A stretch of 64,000 nt of DNA, taken from Planctomycetaceae bacterium. Its GTDB lineage: Bacteria > Planctomycetota > Phycisphaerae > Phycisphaerales > SM1A02. The notes under the pieces are model-generated. The model did not search any database, was not told the origin of the DNA, and saw only the letters and a list, made by a program, of their open reading frames with translations. Location of the stretch: assembly GCA_947490615.1 (NCBI GenBank), contig CANLHK010000004.1, positions 186,001 through 250,000 of the forward strand, read 5' to 3'. Positions 26,258 to 32,628 of the stretch are shown here, piece by piece; within the stretch, counting starts at the first letter, position 1; the number at the start of each line of letters is the position of its first letter. The position numbers were made by a program, and so were the translations under genes.

Positions 26258-27208
26258 ATGAACAGTTCCGCGCGCAACAGCTCTAACAACACTGCTGGCC
26301 CCATCGAGTTTCACGGTTGCTACACAGCGATCGTGACGCCGTTCACTGCTGATGGTGTCGCGATCGATCAGGCACGACTGGCCGAACAGATCGCGTTTCA
26401 GGCTGACGGAGGAGTGCGCGGCATCGTCGCCTGCGGGACGACGGGTGAGTCGCCGACGCTTGAAGAAGACGAGCACCGTCTCGTCGTCGAGCACGCGGTG
26501 GAACTCGGTCACGCGCGCGGACTGCAGGTGCTTGCTGGCGCGGGTTCGAATTGCACGCGTCACGCCGTGGCGTTGCAGCGACTCGCCCATGAACTTGGCG
26601 CCGACGCGGGACTGCAGGTTTCGCCGTACTACAACAAGCCTTCACAAGAAGGTCTCTATCGGCACTTCATGACGGTGGCTGATTCATGCCCGCTGCCAAC
26701 GATGCTCTACAACATCCCTGGCCGTTGCGGTGTCGCGATCAATCCTGAGACGGTGGCGCGTCTCGCGCGGCATCCGAACATCGTGGCGATCAAAGAGGCG
26801 ACGGGCTCGATGGACTCCGCGAGCGAGATTCGCCAACGCTGCGGGATCACCATCCTTTCGGGCGACGATTCACTCACGCTCTCGTTTGCGGCCTGCGGTA
26901 GTTCGGGCGTCGTGAGCGTGGTGTCGAACATCATGCCCGCACAGATTCAGGCGCTCTGTGACGCCTTCCTGCGCAACGATTTCACCACGGCGCGTCGGCT
27001 GCACCGCGAGATCTTCCCACTGGCCAAGGGCTTGCTTTCGCTCGATGTCAATCCAGTTCCGCTCAAGGCAGCGATGCGCTTGCTCGGCCGAGACTCGGGC
27101 GCCGTGCGCTTGCCACTCGTCGAGGCTTCGACCGAAGCGACGACGAAGATCGGCACGATCCTCTCGCAATTCGGCTTCACCAAGCTCGAAGCGGTCGCGC
27201 GAGTGTGA
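26258..27208 (+). CDS. dapA: 4-hydroxy-tetrahydrodipicolinate synthase
   Basis: Condenses pyruvate with aspartate semialdehyde in lysine and diaminopimelate synthesis; 316 aa. TIM-barrel family motifs: YTAIVTPF, IVACGTTGESPTL, VLAGAGSNCTRHAV, LQVSPYYNKPSQEGLYRHF, MLYNIPGRCGV with the catalytic Tyr, and VAIKEATG with the Schiff-base Lys. I chose the ATG giving MNSSARNSS because the leaderless -10 sits 6 nt before it; the longer frame begins inside the promoter. The Nudix gene overlaps its stop by 4 nt. DAP is needed for Gram-negative type peptidoglycan, which fits the amidases elsewhere in the window. Confidence 0.95.
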   Translation: MNSSARNSSNNTAGPIEFHGCYTAIVTPFTADGVAIDQARLAEQIAFQADGGVRGIVACGTTGESPTLEEDEHRLVVEHAVELGHARGLQVLAGAGSNCTRHAVALQRLAHELGADAGLQVSPYYNKPSQEGLYRHFMTVADSCPLPTMLYNIPGRCGVAINPETVARLARHPNIVAIKEATGSMDSASEIRQRCGITILSGDDSLTLSFAACGSSGVVSVVSNIMPAQIQALCDAFLRNDFTTARRLHREIFPLAKGLLSLDVNPVPLKAAMRLLGRDSGAVRLPLVEASTEATTKIGTILSQFGFTKLEAVARV

Positions 27209-27747
27209 GCGCAATGGATACGACCAATCCGCATGATGTGCGCGCGATGCCCTACAAGATCGCCGTGCTCTGTTACCTCTACGACGAGGCGGGGCGACTC
27301 CTGTTGCTCCACCGACGCAAGCCGCCGAACCGCGACATGTACTCACCGATTGGTGGCAAGCTCGAGGTCCGCGAGGGCGAAGGTCCACACGACTGCGCGC
27401 TGCGCGAGATCCGCGAGGAAGCCTGCGTGGAACTTCGTTACGACGAGATCCGCATGATCTCGATCGTCAGTGAGCGCGCCTATCAAGGCGAGGATCACTG
27501 GCTGATCTTCCTCTTTGAGGCGACGCGCGCGATTCGTTGTGATGAGATTCCCCACACCGAGTTCGACGAGGGGCGATTGGAGTGGCACGCGGTCGAGGAT
27601 GTCGAGCGACTTCCGATTCCGCAGACCGATCGCGAGATCATGTGGCCCAATGTCCTCAAGCACCGTGGGGGCTTTTTCATGGTCCACATCGATTGCTCGA
27701 AGGAGCCGATGGAGCCGCGCTTGCTGGAATCCTGGCCAGCGACTTGA
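27205..27747 (+). CDS. Nudix (MutT-like) hydrolase
   Basis: 180 aa. The fold starts with YKIAVLCYLYDEAGRLLLLHRRKPPNRDMYSPIGGKLE. The Nudix box GKLEVREGEGPHDCALREIREEACVEL fits GX5EX7REUXEEXGU except that Cys stands where Gly is expected. The substrate is unknown; the family hydrolyses nucleoside diphosphates linked to another moiety. The GTG start overlaps the dapA stop (GTGA), so translation is coupled. An ATG 3 codons in is an alternative. The C-terminal 40 residues are extra relative to minimal MutT proteins. Confidence 0.85.
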   Translation: MSAMDTTNPHDVRAMPYKIAVLCYLYDEAGRLLLLHRRKPPNRDMYSPIGGKLEVREGEGPHDCALREIREEACVELRYDEIRMISIVSERAYQGEDHWLIFLFEATRAIRCDEIPHTEFDEGRLEWHAVEDVERLPIPQTDREIMWPNVLKHRGGFFMVHIDCSKEPMEPRLLESWPAT

Positions 27748-27958
27748 GCAACGCAACGAGTGGTGACTCGTGGCTCCCGAGAACGAGCGGGCTGCGCGCA
27801 TGTCGAGTCGCTCCCTCCGCGTCGTCGACGATCGAAAAATAGTTGCGTGCCTAACGACTGGACAGGATGAGGGTTACGCGCGCGCGGCCGCAAAGGCAGG
27901 TTTTCGCTCTTTGCAGGGCCCGTTTCCGCACTAGTTTCTGAGTGGGTAATCAGGGAGA

Positions 27959-27975
27959 GGGCGGTCAGACCGCCC
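27959..27975 (+). promoter_or_regulatory. Hairpin in the 5' leader of the PEP-CTERM protein gene
   Basis: GGGCGGT-CAG-ACCGCCC: a perfect 7-bp stem with a 3-nt loop, ending 16 nt before the ATG and 5 nt before the GGGAGGG ribosome binding site. It could stabilise the leader or gate translation. The 244-nt gap from the Nudix gene holds no other clear feature. Confidence 0.55.
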
Positions 27976-27991
27976 TTTGGGAGGGTATGCA

Positions 27992-28762
27992 ATGGGACTT
28001 TTCAACTCTGTGGAAACGGCATGTGCCGTGGGCGCTGTCGTCGCCTGTTCTGTCTTCGCTGGACCTTTTGCGTCCACCGCGGAGGCGTCGCTCACTGCCA
28101 CGCTGTCGGCCTATTCGGCCGGTCGCTACGAGCAGTGTGGCTTCTCCTCGGCCTTGGCGTGGGACTCGACCGCGTCGGTCGATCTCTTCTCGATCCGCGC
28201 GTTTCAACACACCTTTACTGAGACTGGTGGCCCCGCACAGGGTCAGTTCCAGTCTTGGTGCGTGGAGGTCTTCCAAGGTCTCGACCTTGGTGGCACCTAC
28301 ACCTTCGATGTTGTCGCTGCCGAAGCCGCACCAGGCGCAGCGGTCGCACCTGGTCCGATGGGCGCGGTGAAGGCCGCGGCTGTGCGCGATCTCTTTGCGC
28401 GCTGGATCAATCCCGCGACGGGCAATGTGAATGGCGCGATCGGTGATCGCGACGCCAAGACTTCCGCGTTCCAGCTCATGCTGTGGGAGATTTCCCACGA
28501 GAACTTCACAGCGACCACCGCGCAAGGAATTCTCGCGCAGTTGTCGCTCTCGAGTGGCGCGTTTCGCGCGAGTATCAGTGGCGCGACCGCCAGTTGGTAC
28601 GACTCGATCATGCAGTCGCTTGGTGTGGGTGGGTTCCAGAGCAGTGCCATCGAAGGACTGACCAGCGCCACGGCGCAGGATCAACTCCGACTCGTTCCCG
28701 CTCCAGGCTCCATCGCGCTCCTGGGACTTGCTGGTCTGCTTCGTACTCGTCGTCGTCGCTGA
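27992..28762 (+). CDS. Exported PEP-CTERM-type protein of unknown function
   Basis: 256 aa. The signal peptide (SVETACAVGAVVACSVFAGPFASTAEA) is followed by a soluble domain with LSAYSAGRYEQCGFSS, FQSWCVEVFQGLDLGGTYTFDV, AVRDLFARWINPATG and FQLMLWEISHENF. The C-terminus VPAPGSIALLGLAGLLRTRRRR is a PEP-CTERM sorting signal: PAPG motif, short hydrophobic helix, Arg cluster. It is recognised by an exosortase, which is not encoded here. The 'WCVE... LW...' layout recalls other PEP-CTERM surface proteins, but no function can be given. The ATG has GGGAGGG upstream; a TTG five codons earlier is open but less likely. A strong hairpin terminates the gene. Confidence 0.82.
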   Translation: MGLFNSVETACAVGAVVACSVFAGPFASTAEASLTATLSAYSAGRYEQCGFSSALAWDSTASVDLFSIRAFQHTFTETGGPAQGQFQSWCVEVFQGLDLGGTYTFDVVAAEAAPGAAVAPGPMGAVKAAAVRDLFARWINPATGNVNGAIGDRDAKTSAFQLMLWEISHENFTATTAQGILAQLSLSSGAFRASISGATASWYDSIMQSLGVGGFQSSAIEGLTSATAQDQLRLVPAPGSIALLGLAGLLRTRRRR

Positions 28763-28834
28763 GGCGCGGTCCTTGGGCGGTGGTGTTCCCCACGCCGCCC
28801 GCGGCCGCAGTATCCGATTGCGATTCCAAATCGT

Positions 28835-28866
28835 CGCTGGCGTGAATCCCTCGATTCGCGCCAGCG
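28835..28866 (+). terminator. Hairpin terminator after the PEP-CTERM gene
   Basis: A 14-bp stem (13 Watson-Crick pairs plus one G-U) with a CCTC tetraloop: CGCTGGCGTGAATC pairs with GATTCGCGCCAGCG. It is followed by CGTTTCATTT, a weak T tract. The dus promoter (TATTCT) starts 13 nt later. Intrinsic termination is likely but the T run is poor. Confidence 0.65.
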
Positions 28867-28878
28867 CGTTTCATTTCG

Positions 28879-28884
28879 TATTCT
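28879..28884 (+). promoter_or_regulatory. -10 element TATTCT, leaderless promoter for dus
   Basis: TATTCT ends 7 nt before the ATG of the tRNA-dihydrouridine synthase gene. No Shine-Dalgarno sequence. Confidence 0.55.
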
Positions 28885-28891
28885 CGCTTTG

Positions 28892-30016
28892 ATGTCCGTC
28901 GATCTCTCTCCACCCAATCTCCCCGACTATCCCGTTGATCGGACCGTCGCGGAGATTGCCCGTTCGTGGACGGTCGATCCGCGCATTCCCGCGACGATTC
29001 CAGGCTTTGACGCGCCGTTCTTCCAGGCTGGACTTGCTGGCTACAGCGACGGCGCCATGCGCCTCGTCGCCCGCAGGCACGGCGCGCCGTTCTGTGTGAC
29101 CGAGGCGCTCCTTGATCGCACGCTCATCAATGGCGGCAAAGGTCGGCGCAAAGAAGATCCTGATCTGCTCGCCACCGAATGCGGCATGGGCGAGATCGAG
29201 GACAACATCGCAGCTGGTCTTGATGACCACCCGATTGCTGGCCAAGTCATGGGGTCTCACCCTGAAGAGATGGCGCGCGCGAGCGAACTCTTGGTCAAGA
29301 TGAACTACGACGTCATCGATGTGAACCTCGCCTGTCCAGTCAAGAAGATCAAGAAGTCGAATCGCGGCGGCCACTTTCTCGCCTATCCCGACGATGCCAT
29401 CGAGATCCTCAAGGCGGTGCGCGCCGTGGTTCCTGCGGCGATTCCGTGCACGGTCAAGCTCCGTCGAGGCTTCGACGACACCCCCGAGATGGCCGAGCGC
29501 TTCGAGCAGATCTTTGCTGCGACCTACGAGCTTGGGTATGCGTGGGCGGTGGTGCATTGCCGCACCGTGGCGCAGAAGTACCTCGGGCCTTCGAAATGGG
29601 AGTTTCTCCGCGATCTTTGCGTGCGACATCCTGATCGAGTGATCTTTGGCTCGGGCGACATCTGGACAGTCGACGACATCTTTCGCATGCACGCCTACAC
29701 AGGCGTCCATGGGGTGAGCGTGGCGCGCGGCTGCATCGGAAACCCGTGGATCTTCACGCAGGCCCGTGCGTTGATGCGTGGAGAGCCTGCGCGGCAACCC
29801 ACGATGGCCGAGCAGCGTCACGCGCTGGAGTCGCACTTCGACCTCGCGATGCAGCTTCATGGCGAAGACGCAGGCGGCAAGCGCATGCGCAAGTTCGGCA
29901 TCAAGTTTGCCTCCCACCATCCGCAGGGCGATGAGGTCAAGCGCGACTTCATCGATTGTGAACGGACACGGGATTGGAAGTCGACGCTCGCCAAGTGGTA
30001 TCCGGCTGTTCCGTGA
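28892..30016 (+). CDS. tRNA-dihydrouridine synthase
   Basis: FMN-dependent enzyme that reduces uridines in the tRNA D-loop; 374 aa. The barrel begins APFFQAGLAGYSDGAMRLVARRHGAPFCVTEALLD. The catalytic Cys is in DVNLACPVKKIKKSNRGG, with CTVKLRRGFDD and the FMN-phosphate region VIFGSGDIWTVDD and GVSVARGCIGNPWIF following. CPVKKI instead of CPx3KV sets it apart from E. coli DusA/B/C, so I give no subfamily letter. A TTG codon directly precedes the chosen ATG. Its last 68 nt overlap the convergent FG-GAP gene. Confidence 0.9.
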   Translation: MSVDLSPPNLPDYPVDRTVAEIARSWTVDPRIPATIPGFDAPFFQAGLAGYSDGAMRLVARRHGAPFCVTEALLDRTLINGGKGRRKEDPDLLATECGMGEIEDNIAAGLDDHPIAGQVMGSHPEEMARASELLVKMNYDVIDVNLACPVKKIKKSNRGGHFLAYPDDAIEILKAVRAVVPAAIPCTVKLRRGFDDTPEMAERFEQIFAATYELGYAWAVVHCRTVAQKYLGPSKWEFLRDLCVRHPDRVIFGSGDIWTVDDIFRMHAYTGVHGVSVARGCIGNPWIFTQARALMRGEPARQPTMAEQRHALESHFDLAMQLHGEDAGGKRMRKFGIKFASHHPQGDEVKRDFIDCERTRDWKSTLAKWYPAVP

Positions 30017-31622
30017 GTGACACGGGCGGTCGATAGAGCGCGACTCCTGGGCTTGGACCGAACGATTCTTCTTCGACATAGAGATGCCCGCACGCCGCGA
30101 CGCGCGCAGAAGTGGTTGCGTCTGAACTTTCGGCGCTTACAAACGCGAGGCTGATCGAGAAGAGCCCCATTGGTGTCAGCGCGGGCGCGAGGAGTGTCGC
30201 GGTGTGCGCGCCTGACCAACGCGCGTAGAGGTAGGCGCGGCCGCAGTCTTCGATGTCGCCTTCAGCTTCAGGTCCTGGCGCGTCAAATCCTGCTGCGCCG
30301 ACGAGAATGTCTGCACCGTCGATCGCGACCGATTGTCCGAAAGCGAGGCCTGTCATGCGATCGGGCGGACGGAGTTCCTGCGGCGGATTTGTCGGGTCTT
30401 CAAGATCGAAGATCCACGCCTTGCCGCACGCGACGCCATCGATCCGTCCGCCGAACTCGCCGACGACGAGCGTGGTGCCATCGAGTGCCAACGCAGCTCC
30501 GAACGAGCCGAAGGATGTCGCTGTGGGCGACCAGATCGTGCGCTCAAAGACAAAGCGACCGTTCGCAGCGCGCGCAAAGAGATGCACCGCGCCAGCATCG
30601 GGCGTGGTGATGCCGCCGTTGCTTGCGCTGTCCGACGAGTTCTCACCGGGCGCGCCGACGGCAATCCACGCCTCGCCGCACGCTACAGCGGAGCCAAACC
30701 ATGCTGCGCTTTGCGGTGCCGGCGCGCAAAGCGTCTGCGTGTGCGACCACGGGTGAGTTGTCAGATGGCGCAGCAGCGGGGCGGCCGAGTCGGGCGAGGC
30801 TTCGCGCGGTTGGGTGTTGCTGTACTCAAAGAGGTTGATGCACCCAGCGTCGGTGAGGCCGCCGAGGTCGCCGAGGTCGTGTCGTCGCGCTGCCACGGCC
30901 AGGAGGTCACCCGACGGCGCGAAGTCCACAGCGCTGCCGAACTCAGCGCCGACTTGTGGACGAGGCGCTGTGATGGTCGCGATCGGCTTCCATAAGAAAC
31001 TGCCGTCAGGCTCGGGACGGAGCTCAAAGAGGTCCACGCAACCCTCGAATCCACCTCCCGACTCGCCGAGCGCGTCGAAGTAATCCTCGTGATGTATTTG
31101 AAGGCGATCCACAAGCGTCGCGCGATCCGCGCCGACGGCGGCTGTCCACCGCGCCATCGTTTGTTCGCGTGCAGTGCCGCGTCCGAGCGCGACGCTGCAG
31201 GCAAAGTGATCACCCACGCGCGTGGCATTGAACTCGCCCTCGGTGGTGCGCACGACTTGACCCTTTGAGTCGACCGCGAAACGGAGCAGGGTGACGGAGC
31301 CTGGCTCAAGCGCCGCATCGCCGTCGGTCGGGGCAGCGATGAGGAGCCGATCGTGATGCGACGCGACGCTCTCGCCAAAACGAAGGACCTCGGGTCGCGG
31401 CGGAGCAATCACCTCGCTCGGATCGACCGTCGGCGGCGCCGTCGCAGCGGTCGGGAGTGCTGCAGCGGCAAGCAGCGAGGCCGCGCACAGCGCCGCAAGC
31501 TGCGCGAAGCCGCGAGAGCGCTTTCGCGGATTTCGCCCACGATTCCTGCTGATGTTCCGCGCATGAGCGCGCTGGCTCGACTCGATCCGACCGTCGAACG
31601 GCTCACGACTTCGCTGTGGCAT
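29949..31622 (-). CDS. Exported FG-GAP-like beta-propeller protein
   Basis: 557 aa. A basic N-terminus of about 40 residues (RNRGRNPRKRSRG) precedes a hydrophobic core (FAQLAALCAASLLAAAALP), so it is a long signal peptide or an anchor. The rest is a propeller of FG-GAP repeats: VLRFGESVASHHDRLLIAAP, VGDHFACSVALG, VGAEFGSAVDFAPSGDLLAVAA, SAAWFGSAVACGEAWIAVGAPGEN, FGSFGAALALDGTTLVVGE, LAFGQSVAIDGADILVGAAG. Unlike the other FG-GAP protein here it lacks a dockerin tail. AAGGAG lies 6 nt before the chosen ATG; the much longer upstream frame overlaps the divergent hydrolase gene and is a shadow. Confidence 0.82.
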   Translation of the reverse strand: MPQRSREPFDGRIESSQRAHARNISRNRGRNPRKRSRGFAQLAALCAASLLAAAALPTAATAPPTVDPSEVIAPPRPEVLRFGESVASHHDRLLIAAPTDGDAALEPGSVTLLRFAVDSKGQVVRTTEGEFNATRVGDHFACSVALGRGTAREQTMARWTAAVGADRATLVDRLQIHHEDYFDALGESGGGFEGCVDLFELRPEPDGSFLWKPIATITAPRPQVGAEFGSAVDFAPSGDLLAVAARRHDLGDLGGLTDAGCINLFEYSNTQPREASPDSAAPLLRHLTTHPWSHTQTLCAPAPQSAAWFGSAVACGEAWIAVGAPGENSSDSASNGGITTPDAGAVHLFARAANGRFVFERTIWSPTATSFGSFGAALALDGTTLVVGEFGGRIDGVACGKAWIFDLEDPTNPPQELRPPDRMTGLAFGQSVAIDGADILVGAAGFDAPGPEAEGDIEDCGRAYLYARWSGAHTATLLAPALTPMGLFSISLAFVSAESSDATTSARVAACGHLYVEEESFGPSPGVALYRPPVSLTEQPDTTWRASTSNPVSVHNR

Positions 31623-31783
31623 CTCTTCTCCTTGATTGGATGTGCGTGCAAGGCGGGAGCCTACTCCGTCGGCGAGGCCCGTTTTGTGATCACTCCATTT
31701 CCCACGAAGTTCACGAGAAACTTTCGGTGCCTCTTTCAGCATCACGATTCCGCTGCAGCAGACACGGCACGGCGCAGCGTTCG

Positions 31784-31789
31784 TAAACT
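31784..31789 (+). promoter_or_regulatory. -10 element TAAACT, leaderless promoter for dienelactone hydrolase gene
   Basis: TAAACT ends exactly 6 nt before the ATG. No Shine-Dalgarno sequence. Confidence 0.6.
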
Positions 31790-31795
31790 CTCCAC

Positions 31796-32524
31796 ATGGC
31801 AATCGCTGCGCGCACGGGACTCGTGAGTTACTTCGATGGTTCGACCGAGCTCGAGGGCTACCTCGCGATCCCCACCGAGAGCGCGAAGGCTCCGCGACCG
31901 ATTGTGCTTGTGGTCCACACTTGGACGGGCCTCGATGAGTTCGCGCGCGCCAAGGCGCACATGCTTGCGGAGCTCGGCTACATCGCGTTGGCCGTCGATG
32001 TCTACGGCAAGGGTCGACGCGGAACCACGCATGCAGAGTGCGGTGCGTTGATGACACCGTGGACGGAAGATCGCGGCGCGCTTCGGGCGCGACTCCTTGC
32101 TGCGGTCGCCGCTGCCAAGACCATTGAAGGCGGTGATGGCGATCGACTTGGTGTGATCGGCTTCTGCTTCGGCGGTCTCTGCGCGCTGGATCTCGCGCGG
32201 GCCAATGCACCAGGCTTGCGTGCAGCCATCGCCTTTCATGGACTGCTGCATCCTCCGAATCTCGGCGCGCAGCCGTCGATCAAGGCCAAGCTGCTTGCGC
32301 TCCACGGATTCGACGACCCGTTGGTCCGACCTGAGGGCATGGTGGCCTTTGAAGAGGAGATGACCGCAGCCCATGCCGATTGGCAAGTGGTCGCGTACGG
32401 CGCGACAGGGCACGCCTTCACCAATCCAATGGTGCATGATTACGCGAGCGGAATGTTCTACAGAGAGATCATCGCGGATCGTGCCTTTGCCTCGATGCGC
32501 GCGCTGCTCGCGGAAGCGCTCTGA
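31796..32524 (+). CDS. Dienelactone hydrolase family protein
   Basis: 242-aa alpha/beta hydrolase, cytoplasmic. The nucleophile is Cys124 in IGFCFGGLCA, the acid is Asp in LHGFDDPLV (173/174) and the catalytic His is His206 in YGATGHAFTNP. This Cys-Asp-His triad is that of dienelactone hydrolases. The N-terminal VVHTWTGLDEFARAKAHMLAELGYIALAVDVYGKG is typical. True substrate is unknown: no chlorocatechol genes are present, so it is likely a general esterase. Monocistronic, divergent from the FG-GAP gene. Confidence 0.9.
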   Translation: MAIAARTGLVSYFDGSTELEGYLAIPTESAKAPRPIVLVVHTWTGLDEFARAKAHMLAELGYIALAVDVYGKGRRGTTHAECGALMTPWTEDRGALRARLLAAVAAAKTIEGGDGDRLGVIGFCFGGLCALDLARANAPGLRAAIAFHGLLHPPNLGAQPSIKAKLLALHGFDDPLVRPEGMVAFEEEMTAAHADWQVVAYGATGHAFTNPMVHDYASGMFYREIIADRAFASMRALLAEAL

Positions 32525-32616
32525 AAGCTGCGTAGGACTCGCTTGCTGACCGCGCTTTGGGGACGGGAGTTTCGTGATTCACTCGCGCTGCGCTTCCAAT
32601 CGCGCGCGCTCTTCAC

Positions 32617-32622
32617 GATACT
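32617..32622 (+). promoter_or_regulatory. -10-like element GATACT for the PSCyt1/DUF1553 gene
   Basis: GATACT ends exactly 6 nt before the ATG. It differs from TAnnnT at the first base but has the same spacing as the leaderless promoters of neighbouring genes. Confidence 0.45.
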
Positions 32623-32628
32623 GCGCCG

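Noticed and set aside
24710-26590. 626-codon version of PhoU
   Set aside because: The upstream 400 codons are antisense to pdxJ and dapA. PhoU homology begins at the GTG with the TATACT box before it.
27799-27933. 44-codon ORF in the gap between the Nudix and PEP-CTERM genes
   Set aside because: It has no ribosome binding site, no leaderless -10 and no recognisable motif; it is likely chance.
27748-27991. Riboswitch upstream of the PEP-CTERM gene
   Set aside because: Only a small hairpin is present; no conserved riboswitch core could be recognised.
29949-32210. 753-codon version of the FG-GAP protein
   Set aside because: The first 196 codons overlap the divergent dienelactone hydrolase gene and are Arg/Pro-rich shadow sequence. 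A strong AAGGAG precedes the internal ATG.
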